Origin: Stentor roeselii
Lineage: Eukaryota > Ciliophora > Heterotrichea > Heterotrichida > Stentoridae
Direction: 5' to 3'
DNA: 64,000 nucleotides
Assembly: GCA_006503475.1 (NCBI GenBank)
Contig: RSEH01000023.1
Location: 62,001 to 126,000 of the forward strand
The notes below the pieces were generated by a model. That model saw only the letters and a program-made list of their open reading frames with translations, ran no database searches and was not told the DNA's origin. The position numbers were made by a program, and so were the translations under genes. The stretch's first letter is position 1; every line of letters starts with the position of its first letter. Shown piece by piece: positions 9,581 through 18,817 of this stretch.

Positions 9581-10474
9581 TTAATTATCTCCTTGATAGT
9601 TAAACTCTCTCAAATACACATGGTTCTTGGCCTGCTGTGCACTGATTCTCTTTTTCGGATCCATCACGAGTAACTTGCTTAAAAAATCTACTCCATCATT
9701 CGACAACTGAGGAAAACAAGCCTTGACACTTTTCCTTTCAAACTTCGGAAAACAATGAAACCCTCTCAACTCACTAACCCCAGGCCAGTCACTTTCCTCA
9801 GGAGTTCCCAAAACCCTAAAAATTTTCCACAGCTGGTCAACAGCATTACTTCCACAAAACAAAGGCTTTCCTTCAATCATCTCACAAAAAATGCATCCAA
9901 GAGACCAAAGATCAATTTTTTCAGTCCCCAAGTCTCCTAAAAGAACCTCAGGTGCCCGATACCACAAAGTCTGAACAACAGGTGTTGAAGGATCCTGAAC
10001 CTCTCCAGCAAGTTTGCTAAGTCCAAAGTCAGCGATTTTAACTTCTTGAGAATTAAGCAGAAGGTTCTGAGGCTTCAAGTCTCGATGAATGATATTTTGT
10101 CGATGACAGAATTCAAGACCAGTCAAGATCTGATGAGTGTAAAAGCGAATCGCGGTTTCTGGAAGTCGAGTCGGAACACTTGTCATGAAATTTCTTAGGT
10201 CTGTGTTGAGGTACTCTAAAGCGATGTAGTCACTTTCTTGATCTGAGAAGAAGTCCTTGATTTTCACGATGTTCGGGTGGGACAACTGCCGAAGAAGAGA
10301 GACTTCACGAAGTAAAGAGTAGCAATATCCACCTTCAGCATCTCGAATCTGGAGCTTCTTCAAAGCGACTATTGATCTACTTTCAAGGTCCTGTGCTTTA
10401 TAAACAATTCCAAAGGACCCTTTTCCGATTTCATTCAAGATTTGGTATCTTTCTAAAGCGCTTGAATTTTTCAT
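9581..10474 (-). CDS. Cyclin-dependent protein kinase
   Basis: A 297-residue minimal CDK, nearly all kinase domain. Visible: glycine loop GKGSFG, VALKK (Lys39), HRDLKPQN, DFG in ADFGLSK, an activation segment ending TPVVQTLWYRAPEV with a Thr aligned to the CDK2 Thr160 site, and the CMGC insert. The PSTAIRE helix is replaced by GGYCYSLLREVSLLRQL, keeping the salt-bridge Glu, so its cyclin partner is not of the classical CDK1/2 type. It is probably CDK-like from the ciliate expansion, with a role in cell cycle or transcription. Its start codon is 91 bp from the divergent CCDC81-type gene. Confidence 0.93.
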   Translation of the reverse strand: MKNSSALERYQILNEIGKGSFGIVYKAQDLESRSIVALKKLQIRDAEGGYCYSLLREVSLLRQLSHPNIVKIKDFFSDQESDYIALEYLNTDLRNFMTSVPTRLPETAIRFYTHQILTGLEFCHRQNIIHRDLKPQNLLLNSQEVKIADFGLSKLAGEVQDPSTPVVQTLWYRAPEVLLGDLGTEKIDLWSLGCIFCEMIEGKPLFCGSNAVDQLWKIFRVLGTPEESDWPGVSELRGFHCFPKFERKSVKACFPQLSNDGVDFLSKLLVMDPKKRISAQQAKNHVYLREFNYQGDN

Positions 10475-10565
10475 AACATTTTCTATATCAAGAGCTTTTA
10501 TACTTGAAGTTTCTTCAGTTTAAGATTAAGTTCATCTGCTGAAGTTCAAGATTTTTCCATTATAA
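10475..10565. promoter_or_regulatory. Shared divergent promoter region, 91 bp
   Basis: Only 91 bp separate the start codon of the CDK gene (minus) from that of the CCDC81-type gene (plus), so both promoters must lie in it or in the flanking coding sequence. No known motif recognised. Confidence 0.5.
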
Positions 10566-11408
10566 ATGAATATTGAAGCGATATTCTCCTGGATCCTGTC
10601 GCACCCCAGTCAATACCCAGGCCTTCACCAGTCCCCTCAGCCAAGAACGAATCCTTTCAACAAGCCTTTAGAGGCCAACTCTCAACTACAGCTGATCTGG
10701 AAGGCGACTATCGAGTACATCAAAGAAAACTTAGAGCAAGGCCGAGGTGTAAACATCCCTTCCTTCGGAGCTTTCACCTTTGACATCGAGACTGACCTGC
10801 CGAGACTGGGCAGCATCAATCCTGTCGCAGGCCCTGTCCATGATCAGCGCTTGGAGCGAAAACACGTTCATAGAAACAGACCAGTCTTCATACCTGACGC
10901 AGGTTTTGAGTACTTTCTTCAGAGGTACCATCGAAAGGCACAGGTAAATAAACCTAACTCTCAAAGGTCTGTTTATCAGAAAGGGTTTCAAATGGTCTTT
11001 TGTAATCCTGTACCTGTTGCTTTGGCTTGTGAATTAGGGAAAAATGTTATTCGTGATGCGCATAAAGCTATCTTTGCAGCGGTTAAAGATTTGACGAAAC
11101 TTGGAAGGAACTTTGAATTGCCTTTTAACTTTGCGGTGGTTATTGTTAGGAATATGAGTCTTTCTGTTGTGTTTAATCAGAGGTTTGTTCAGTGGGTTAA
11201 TGATAAAATGTTTGAGTTTAAAATGAGGAGGTCTGACCAGACGTGTGGACAGTTCTGGAAAACTACGACTGAGGAAAAGTGGAGAAGGTCTGCACTTTCG
11301 AGGCTTTACTCGACACCTGACTGTAATAATGTCAACCAGATGAATGAAAAAACTCTAGCTTTGAAGATTTTAAGTTTGGATCTGGCCAGTACTGTGAGAA
11401 CTGGTTAA
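10566..11408 (+). CDS. CCDC81-type HU-domain protein
   Basis: A 280-residue protein resembling the eukaryotic HU-like domain pair of CCDC81. The first HU-like fold is seen at about residues 40-75 (IWKATIEYIKENLEQGRGVNIPSFGAF), followed by PVFIPDAGFEYFLQRYHRK, and a second at about 150-190. CCDC81 is a centrosome and cilium protein, and the family is retained in ciliated eukaryotes, so a basal-body role is the best guess. Here the protein is short and lacks the long coiled coil of animal CCDC81. It is convergent with the TBC gene, with 10 bp between stops. Confidence 0.72.
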   Translation: MNIEAIFSWILSHPSQYPGLHQSPQPRTNPFNKPLEANSQLQLIWKATIEYIKENLEQGRGVNIPSFGAFTFDIETDLPRLGSINPVAGPVHDQRLERKHVHRNRPVFIPDAGFEYFLQRYHRKAQVNKPNSQRSVYQKGFQMVFCNPVPVALACELGKNVIRDAHKAIFAAVKDLTKLGRNFELPFNFAVVIVRNMSLSVVFNQRFVQWVNDKMFEFKMRRSDQTCGQFWKTTTEEKWRRSALSRLYSTPDCNNVNQMNEKTLALKILSLDLASTVRTG

Positions 11409-11418
11409 TTTTAATTCT

Positions 11419-13884
11419 TTAGAATTTATGATGGAGGGATTTGTATTCGAGAGTGATTGACTCTATCAAAGAGCTCGAAATCTTAATTTTAGAAACTTCA
11501 GAGAAAAAACTCGCATCAAAAATATCAGAACTTGCAACATTGCTCAAAACCGACAAGATATTTTCCAGACTTTCCCCAACCAACTGCCTCTCAAACTTAC
11601 CAATAATCCCAATACAAACCTTAAACAATCCTTTCCACCCTTCCAACAAAAACAAGTCCCAAATCTGCAACAAAACTTCAAATCTTGTCATAAAAACTCC
11701 TCCAAAAAGTGCGATGAACCATCCAGAGCTGAAATTTCCACAAAAAATCCAAGAGTCCTGAAAAGTTTGATTGAGTTTCGGAAGGAAGACACTGACAAGT
11801 CTATCAAGAATAAAAAACAATTTTTTGAGTTTTGTGAGTTTTTCATCAAAAAGCGAGCCCATCTTGAAGTTGTTGATAAGAGAAACAAGTGCTTTGAAAG
11901 TCAGGTCTTCATCTCTGATGACGAATAAAAGAGTCCCTGCGATGTAGTTCATTCCTTGACAGTACCCGATGAGTGGCTGGTAGTTAGCAAAGGTTTTTAA
12001 GATGTTTTTAAGGACATCTGAATTGATTTCTTTTACTTTGTGGTAAGATCGAGCGATGTCCATGTCGATGATTCTGCAGATTTCAGTGAGTTTTGACTTG
12101 TTTTCATTGAATTCTTCGACAAAGTGAGGGTAGTTTAAGTGTTTGAGGGAAGAAACATGGAGACAGTCAAGCCATAACTTTCGTCTCATCGTGTTATTCG
12201 TCATAAAAAACTGTCTTCGGAGTCTGTAGTTTCTTTTATTCACAAGTTGAAAAATTCTCTCGTTTATCTTCTTGTTCAAGTACCCAATTTCAAACAAATC
12301 AAAAGTCTTTAAAAACTTCATCACATGGATCAAGACAAATTCAGCCCTAGAAAGTTTTTTACAGCTTTTTCTCGTCTTTTTATAAGAGTTTTTCGCTCTT
12401 GAATGCATTTCGATCAGCAATAAACAAGCTTTTTCTTTAGAAATCTCGTAATCGTTGCAGCTTTCTTGAATCAATTCCTGCACAAGACCCAGAGGGACTT
12501 CAAGTTTCGATAACTGAAAAACGAACTGACTGATAATTATATAAGCTGAAGAACTTTCAATCTTTTCTACGTTGTCGCCAGTTGAAGGGTCTTTTTTAGA
12601 AGATTTTTGAATTAGTAACATTTTTGAGTTCATTGCGTAATCAATCGCTTGAGTCCACCGGGTCTTTTCAGTCCAATATTGATGCCCGCTTAGCAAAGAG
12701 CTGAGAGAAGTTTTTTCAGGTTCTGATGAGAACTTTGTAGAAATTTCGACGATTTTGCAGAAAAGAAACGCGTCGTATTCTTTTTTTGTTACTATCTGGT
12801 CCATCATACTACGAATAAACTTTGCTAAAAGTTCCAGGTTTTCCTGTCGGATCACTTTTTGTTCAGAGCCTTCTAACAACTCAATAAAAATCCTCCGACC
12901 TTCAGAAAAACTCACCAAATCTGCCAGTTCTTGAAAAATAGAAACTTTTACCTTTGATAAATTCCCTGTTAACATATTTTTCAATATCACAGAGTTATCA
13001 GGTTCTTTTTCCATGATTTCATATTCATTTTCATTTAAACTTCTTTTCCAGTCCTCGTAATTCACGAAGTCTTCTCGTTTTATCAACTTTTCATTGCTTT
13101 TTCCACTTAAAAATAAAGAAATGTCTTCACTTGGTGAGATCTCTGCACAGCTTTTTGAGAGTTTTTCTAAACTTTCCTGGAAATTCAACTCTGACTTCCG
13201 GAAGTACCTGCTGTACTTTTCTAAAGAATTTTTCAAAAACTGAATACGACTTTCCTCATTTTGTTGCAAATTCATCAAGATTGGCGGAATTTCTCTTTCA
13301 TAAGTTTCTAGAATTTCATTGGTTTTTAACAAATTTTCTAAGTATTTGTCTAACTGGACTTCTGACTTAGAAGCGTATTTTTGTTCGATTTTTTCTGCTA
13401 TTTCTTGCTTTTCTTTTGAGTTCTCGGTTATGGCAAGACGCGCTGCTTTTTCAGCTTCGCATGAAAAGTGGTAGTATTCCGCGCGGACTCGAATCGTGTT
13501 GTCGTGAGAAGTTTTGAATTGTTTTGAAATGATTTGACCTTCTTTTGAGAGGTCTGAAAGCATTGAGCTGTAGTTTTCTTGGAAGAGGTCTAAAGGTTCA
13601 ATTATGTCGATTTGCATATTTCGAGAGAGACTTGAAAAGCTTTCGGATAGTGTCTGAATGTGGTTTAAAAGTGATGTCAGTCCTTTTTCTAGTGTTGAAT
13701 TTTCTATTCCTAGGTTTTTTTCTTGTTTAAATGTTGTTAAAGTGCGAAGCAAGCCTGATGTGAACTGTTCAATATTTTTCCGATAGCTGGAAAAAAGCTT
13801 TGATAGAAGATGAATGTCAGACTTTTTAGTTTCTTGGTACTCGACCACTTCATCGAAGATGTGTAAGAACTTTGCATAACTCAT
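11419..13884 (-). CDS. F-BAR-like plus TBC Rab-GAP protein
   Basis: An 821-residue protein. The first 270 residues are helical and resemble an F-BAR/FCH membrane-bending domain (start MSYAKFLHIFDEVVEYQET, then heptads). The middle (about 330-480) is a helical region I do not recognise. The C-terminal third is a TBC domain, which speeds GTP hydrolysis by Rab GTPases: KLWLDCL, IIDMDIARSY (the IxxDxxR arginine-finger motif), and YCQGMNYIAG (the YxQ glutamine finger). Both catalytic fingers are present, so it should be active. A membrane-curvature module joined to a Rab-GAP points to vesicle traffic. Its ATG lies 17 bp from the upstream gene's stop. Confidence 0.82.
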   Translation of the reverse strand: MSYAKFLHIFDEVVEYQETKKSDIHLLSKLFSSYRKNIEQFTSGLLRTLTTFKQEKNLGIENSTLEKGLTSLLNHIQTLSESFSSLSRNMQIDIIEPLDLFQENYSSMLSDLSKEGQIISKQFKTSHDNTIRVRAEYYHFSCEAEKAARLAITENSKEKQEIAEKIEQKYASKSEVQLDKYLENLLKTNEILETYEREIPPILMNLQQNEESRIQFLKNSLEKYSRYFRKSELNFQESLEKLSKSCAEISPSEDISLFLSGKSNEKLIKREDFVNYEDWKRSLNENEYEIMEKEPDNSVILKNMLTGNLSKVKVSIFQELADLVSFSEGRRIFIELLEGSEQKVIRQENLELLAKFIRSMMDQIVTKKEYDAFLFCKIVEISTKFSSEPEKTSLSSLLSGHQYWTEKTRWTQAIDYAMNSKMLLIQKSSKKDPSTGDNVEKIESSSAYIIISQFVFQLSKLEVPLGLVQELIQESCNDYEISKEKACLLLIEMHSRAKNSYKKTRKSCKKLSRAEFVLIHVMKFLKTFDLFEIGYLNKKINERIFQLVNKRNYRLRRQFFMTNNTMRRKLWLDCLHVSSLKHLNYPHFVEEFNENKSKLTEICRIIDMDIARSYHKVKEINSDVLKNILKTFANYQPLIGYCQGMNYIAGTLLFVIRDEDLTFKALVSLINNFKMGSLFDEKLTKLKKLFFILDRLVSVFLPKLNQTFQDSWIFCGNFSSGWFIALFGGVFMTRFEVLLQIWDLFLLEGWKGLFKVCIGIIGKFERQLVGESLENILSVLSNVASSDIFDASFFSEVSKIKISSSLIESITLEYKSLHHKF

Positions 13885-13901
13885 TATTTATCGATGGATT
13901 A

Positions 13902-14945
13902 CTATTTGAATGTGTGGAATAGAATAGAAAATCTGTCGTAAAGGTCAGACTCTAATTTTTTAAGGTACTTTTTCTTGGCTTTTAACAAGATTTCTTTGTT
14001 TTTTAATAAAGTTTCGTCTGATTTCAATTTAGACTTGAAAGAGTTTATGGAAATCATTAAGTTTTGATGAGAGTTTTTAAGGGTTTCTAGTGTTTTTTGA
14101 TGGTTTTTAAGGGTTTGTGTGGAGTTCTGTATTTTCTGATATCTTCTTTGGTTAGCTGCTACTTTTTCATTAAATACTTTCGACAGTTCCTTGATTTGGC
14201 TGTTGAGACTATCAATTGATTGAAAACTCGTCAGATTCGAACTGGATCTTTCACAAGTTGTATCAACTTCACTAAAACCTGCAAAACTAGCCTGCAAGTA
14301 TTTCACAGGAATTTCAATCATTTCTCCAGTTTTAATACCTTCTCCTCGTAACCTGTTAATCATCTCAAAAATTTTCTTTCTTTTTCTCTCAATTTTTTCT
14401 TTTTTCTCGAAGATCTTTTTTTTCTCAGTCTTCAAAAGATGTATTTTTTTCTGAATCATGGAAGCGACCTGTTGTTTTTCGTTGATTTTCTGAAAAAGTT
14501 CGAGTTTTTTAGTATAATCAGTTTTTTTCCAGTTGTATTCCTCGATAAGACCCCGCAATTTCTTCCTTTCATCGATTTGAAATTTTTCCCTTGTATCAAG
14601 AATCATGGCCTTTTGTCGAAGTAGCTTATTTTTCTTTTTCAGAAGAGAAAGTTCTCTGAAGTAAGCTGTTTTTGATCTGACCATATCAGTGACTGAAATG
14701 ATTTTGTTCTCTTTTGATAAAACTTTTAAGCATCTTGTATTGACCTGCTCGTTGCGCTCATTTAACTGCAGATAACTTGTGATAATTTCTTGGAATTTAC
14801 TGATTTCATCGCTGGTTTCATTACATTCTAAGACTTCATTTTCAATTATGTCTAGAAAACTGTGTGATTCGCCGGGACTTGCCAAACTTGACACAGCTGA
14901 ATAGTTTGTGCTGTGAGTTTTGTGCCTGTAGTGTTTTTCTTTCAT
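13902..14945 (-). CDS. Coiled-coil protein, unknown
   Basis: A 347-residue, lysine- and glutamate-rich protein, coiled coil over about residues 60-205 and 230-335, with a break near 205-225 (IEIPVKYLQASF). The N-terminal 40 residues are basic and serine-rich. No family recognised; a structural role in cortex, basal body or cytoskeleton would be typical. Start at the ATG 14943-14945. It lies head-to-tail with the TBC gene 17 bp downstream. Confidence 0.82.
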   Translation of the reverse strand: MKEKHYRHKTHSTNYSAVSSLASPGESHSFLDIIENEVLECNETSDEISKFQEIITSYLQLNERNEQVNTRCLKVLSKENKIISVTDMVRSKTAYFRELSLLKKKNKLLRQKAMILDTREKFQIDERKKLRGLIEEYNWKKTDYTKKLELFQKINEKQQVASMIQKKIHLLKTEKKKIFEKKEKIERKRKKIFEMINRLRGEGIKTGEMIEIPVKYLQASFAGFSEVDTTCERSSSNLTSFQSIDSLNSQIKELSKVFNEKVAANQRRYQKIQNSTQTLKNHQKTLETLKNSHQNLMISINSFKSKLKSDETLLKNKEILLKAKKKYLKKLESDLYDRFSILFHTFK

Positions 14946-15099
14946 TAATTATAAGATACAATGATTTATTGAGATTTTGAAAGATTTATTAATAGGTTTT
15001 AAGTGTCGTATGTCTAGAGTGAGTTGAACATTGAAAATTTTAGGCTGACGAGAGTTTTCAATCTGGTTGTCGCTTGAGTTAGAATTTTCTGCATTTATA

Positions 15100-17610
15100 A
15101 TGGATTATTTGGACTTTGAAAAATCAGGGGCTTTGTACTGCTCGAGATGTAAAACTAACTTGTTGACTAAAGATTCTCTGCATTTTCATCTTAGCCTTAG
15201 TACACAAAAACACAATATTCAGCCTCTTTTAACTCTAAAAAAATTGAGTAAGAAAAATATTTTGAATTTCACATTAAACGACCTTAAATACTGTGAAAAG
15301 CTACTTATCAATGAGGTGGCACTGATAACTGAAAAAATATCTGATTGTTTTCAGAAAATCACTCAAAATCTCACACAAACTGAAAAAAAAATTGAAGAAT
15401 TGTTTAATATATCTTTCTATAAAAGCGAAGATTTTCATCAGTTTGAAGTATTTTTTACGGCTGAACTTCAAGTTTCTCCTGAAATAGTAAAATTTTTGAA
15501 TCTTGAGAAAAATTTTTACTTTTCTGCAGATTTGAAAAAATTCGATCGTGTTAAAGTCTCAGATGCTATAAATTCTTTAAATTTTATCCAAATGTTTAAA
15601 AAAAGAGCCACTTGCAGTTGCCAGTACCAGTTCAACAATTTATCTCAGTTGAAATCTCATCTAAATTGTAGTTTCATGAGCAAGTATACCTTAAAGCCTT
15701 CCCAATACAGCCACTTCACTAAAATTATATCAAAAAAATTTAATTTCATCGAAAAGATTAAAAATAAGTTGATTAAGAAGTTAGAAAAACTTCAAAATTT
15801 AGAAAATTCAGTTTCTGATTTTTTCTTGAAATTAAATAAGTGGAATTATTTGTTAAAATTAGAATTTTTTACTCTTGAAGATGCTGAAGATTTTTCAAAT
15901 AATTATCAATATTTTCATCAACTGATTAATCATAATAAATTATTACTTACCATGAAAAGTACCTTGCAAGAAATTAACACCCTGGAAAAAGCTCTGGAAA
16001 AAGATGTGATTATAATAAAGGAGCTTGAAGATTACAAAAAACTCGAATTTTTCTCTAAATTTTTAGGAAAAATAAAAGCCTTTTGTTTCAATCCCTCAAA
16101 GAAGAAAGTTTTCATAGGCTCAGCTGATTCAACTATCAGATGTTTCAGGCTTTTGAATAAATTACAAGATTTTATCTTATTCGGCCACACAAGCAAAGTG
16201 ACTAGTTTGGTTTTATTTAATAAAAAAAAAAGTCTAGTGTCAGGATCTTATGACAGAACAATCAGGATCTGGAATCTGAAAAATAGAGTTCATACAATTT
16301 TAAGATGGCATCCAAAATATCCAGTTTCATTGATTTCGATTTCTCCTAGTGATGAAAACCTTGCAGTCAGTCATGTGGATGGTGAATTCGCTGTTTATCG
16401 TATTTCGAACAATGAAAAAATACATGAAAATCAAGGAATTATTAAATCTAAATTTATCAGTGATAACTTGATAGTCATCCAGTTTAGTGAAGATGTAAAT
16501 TTTTTAGACATAGAAATGAAAATTCAAGAAAAATTTAAAGAGGCTTATAATTTCACTGTTTCTAATCAGGTTGATTTTCTGTTGTTTTTTAAAAAGTCTG
16601 TGAAAAAAGAAACTGAAATCTGGAAATACGATTTTTCGGAGAAAAAAAATTTTTTTTTATTATATGTTGAAGTTATTGTTAAAGAATCTTTATTGTTGAA
16701 TAATGATAAAAATTTGGTACTCTTGTCAAACAGCTCTATTTTTCTCATTAGCTTATGTGAAAAATCGTTCAATAAAAGGATCAATTTTCCAGGTCTAGAT
16801 GATTCTAAAATTCTTAATTTGAAACTTTCAAATAAATTCATCGTTTTCAATAAAAAATCGAAAATCTTCACAGTTAAGCTTTCCAAAACCTCTACAAAGG
16901 TGAAAAAATTTCTGAAAATTCCAATTTTTCATCAATCGAAAACAATAAAATCTCTGAATTTTCTCTATTTTCCAACTTCATCTTATTTCCTCACATATAA
17001 TTTATCAACCCACAAGATAAAATCCCAAAAACTACCAGAAGTTCCATCATGTTTAAAAATAAGCATCGCTAATCAACTTTTACTCCTTTCCTTCCAAGGA
17101 AAGATCCAAGGTTACAACATCAGCCCTTTTAAACCATTCCTAATCCACACCACCAAAGATAAAATCAATTCTTTAGCAATAAACTCAATCGGCACTACCT
17201 TCGCAGCATCATATTTAGACTCAAAAGACAATCTGAGCTACATCCTACTAATAAATTTATCTCGTGACATAAAAAAATGCATTGAAACTAAAATTTCAGA
17301 CCCTTTACTTTGCTTGGAATTCAGTAAATCTTTAGAAAATCTTGCAAGTATTTCATCAAAAGGTAAAGTTTCGATATGGACCAGTGACACTTGCAAAAAT
17401 GTAAAAAGTATTGACTTGAACTATCCATTCCCATTAAAACTTTCCTTTTCCCTTAAAGAGAAATTTTTATACCTGAGCTTCCGAAACGAGTCAATCATGA
17501 GCCTTGATATAAAAACTCAAGAAAAGACTAAAATCACAAGTTTTGACCTTTTTCAACTGAAAAACGACCTTGACGAAAATGACTTCGAAGGCTTTACTTA
17601 CCTAGTTTAA
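15100..17610 (+). CDS. WD40-repeat protein with two N-terminal zinc-finger-like motifs
   Basis: I place the start at the first ATG, 15100, giving 836 residues; an upstream TTG in frame is not a credible start. Near the N terminus is a C2H2-like motif (YCSRCKTNLLTKDSLHFHL) and, about 170 residues on, a second Cys/His cluster (CSCQYQFNNLSQLKSHLNC). A coiled coil follows, then from about residue 330 WD40 repeats, the clearest being HTSKVTSLVLF with SGSYDRTIRIWNLKN. The rest of the propeller is weak and very rich in K, F and S. Probably a scaffold protein; no enzyme domain. It ends 14 bp before the convergent UFD1-like stop. Confidence 0.82.
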   Translation: MDYLDFEKSGALYCSRCKTNLLTKDSLHFHLSLSTQKHNIQPLLTLKKLSKKNILNFTLNDLKYCEKLLINEVALITEKISDCFQKITQNLTQTEKKIEELFNISFYKSEDFHQFEVFFTAELQVSPEIVKFLNLEKNFYFSADLKKFDRVKVSDAINSLNFIQMFKKRATCSCQYQFNNLSQLKSHLNCSFMSKYTLKPSQYSHFTKIISKKFNFIEKIKNKLIKKLEKLQNLENSVSDFFLKLNKWNYLLKLEFFTLEDAEDFSNNYQYFHQLINHNKLLLTMKSTLQEINTLEKALEKDVIIIKELEDYKKLEFFSKFLGKIKAFCFNPSKKKVFIGSADSTIRCFRLLNKLQDFILFGHTSKVTSLVLFNKKKSLVSGSYDRTIRIWNLKNRVHTILRWHPKYPVSLISISPSDENLAVSHVDGEFAVYRISNNEKIHENQGIIKSKFISDNLIVIQFSEDVNFLDIEMKIQEKFKEAYNFTVSNQVDFLLFFKKSVKKETEIWKYDFSEKKNFFLLYVEVIVKESLLLNNDKNLVLLSNSSIFLISLCEKSFNKRINFPGLDDSKILNLKLSNKFIVFNKKSKIFTVKLSKTSTKVKKFLKIPIFHQSKTIKSLNFLYFPTSSYFLTYNLSTHKIKSQKLPEVPSCLKISIANQLLLLSFQGKIQGYNISPFKPFLIHTTKDKINSLAINSIGTTFAASYLDSKDNLSYILLINLSRDIKKCIETKISDPLLCLEFSKSLENLASISSKGKVSIWTSDTCKNVKSIDLNYPFPLKLSFSLKEKFLYLSFRNESIMSLDIKTQEKTKITSFDLFQLKNDLDENDFEGFTYLV

Positions 17611-17624
17611 CACCTAACTTTACA

Positions 17625-18593
17625 TTAACCCACTCGAGAAATCGGGGAAAAACTGACTGATTTATGTTGACTTTCTTTATTCACAGTGGTCAAAGGTCGT
17701 AAGTCCAGCATACTGACTTGTGGAAAAGCAAAACTTAGAACTTTTTTCTTCTTTTCTGGAGTTTTTTTTCTTGGAGCTTTCGGAATTTCAGGTAAAGTTT
17801 GAACGACTTGATCCAAAAAATTTTCTTGATTCGAGCTTTCGCTTCCCCAGGGTAAAATACTGACAGAGTCGCCTTCAATCCTGATGGGACGTACTCGATG
17901 TTCCCAGGGTGTTACTGATTCATGGCGACGATCGAAAACCTTGCTTTTTGAAATTAGTGAAATTCTGATGAGGTCTTTTTGTTTGTCATCTTCTTCTGTG
18001 ACAGTCGTTCGAGCGGCTTTTTGAATGATGTTCAATTCAAAATTAGAAGATTTTATTATGCATCGGTTTCGAGGTAGTAAGTTATTCACGAAAACTCTTG
18101 ACTTCCCTGCAATCGGATGAAAAATATTAAGTGAATCGCCTTTAGTCACCACTGTATACCTCATCAACGCTTTTTTGCAATATTCCGCTTCAATGTCGCT
18201 GTCAAGAGTCACTTCAATTCTGCTAAGTAATGGAAAAAGACTAGACTTTGTTTGAGAAGTTTGGAAAATTTCTAGTCTAATGTCAGATGTGCTGTATTTC
18301 GATCTAGTTGATAGTTTTTTTTGTATCCATTTTGGAGCAAATAACGTGTTTTCAGATGCTGAGAAGTCCAACACTCCGCAAGTTATTGATTTTAAAGGGG
18401 TTCTTGGACAGCGCAGGATAAAAACGGGTGGGACTGGGTAGTGCAAGGACCGGATCACGAAGAAAATAGAACGAGGAAGGATTAACTTGTCGGAATAGTC
18501 CAGGTCCTCTGAATAGCTGGGATGAGCAGAAATCGGATGAAGTGAATGAATTGTTTGAAGAAGGGTCGTTTGTTGAGTCATTGAAATTTTCAT
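17625..18593 (-). CDS. UFD1-like protein
   Basis: A 322-residue protein whose first 200 residues follow the layout of the UFD1 double-psi beta barrel: DYSDKLILPRSIF, FILRCP followed by TCGVLDFSASENTLFAPKWI, and KALMRYTVVTKGDSLNI, matching the family words SDKIILP, CGVLEF, LPYWM and LTTGDVI. UFD1 partners NPL4 and the AAA ATPase p97/CDC48 to extract ubiquitinated proteins. The C-terminal half is basic and contains no obvious p97-binding SHP box, so this may be a divergent paralogue rather than the main UFD1. Two early Met codons (residues 1 and 5) are possible starts. Confidence 0.72.
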   Translation of the reverse strand: MKISMTQQTTLLQTIHSLHPISAHPSYSEDLDYSDKLILPRSIFFVIRSLHYPVPPVFILRCPRTPLKSITCGVLDFSASENTLFAPKWIQKKLSTRSKYSTSDIRLEIFQTSQTKSSLFPLLSRIEVTLDSDIEAEYCKKALMRYTVVTKGDSLNIFHPIAGKSRVFVNNLLPRNRCIIKSSNFELNIIQKAARTTVTEEDDKQKDLIRISLISKSKVFDRRHESVTPWEHRVRPIRIEGDSVSILPWGSESSNQENFLDQVVQTLPEIPKAPRKKTPEKKKKVLSFAFPQVSMLDLRPLTTVNKESQHKSVSFSPISRVG

Positions 18594-18817
18594 TTGTTTA
18601 TTATTTTGGAATTTTTGAGGGTCGGTTCATGTGTCTTGGTTCACTTTAATCAAAGGCACTTGAGATATTAAAGATCTATCTGTTCGAATTCATTTAATGT
18701 TTGAAACTGACTGTTTTCATCGTGGAGTGATTTGTTGTATCTAAACTCATTAAAACCTGGAAAAACTAAGAAGCCTAAACCAGTCCACAATATTAACTAG
18801 CATAAATTCCAGCAAAT

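Noticed and set aside
15067-15099. WD40 gene start at TTG 15067
   Set aside because: Not an ATG; the first ATG in frame is at 15100. The same reasoning applies to 51428 (UBL protein) and 62837 (RING-CH/FHA protein).
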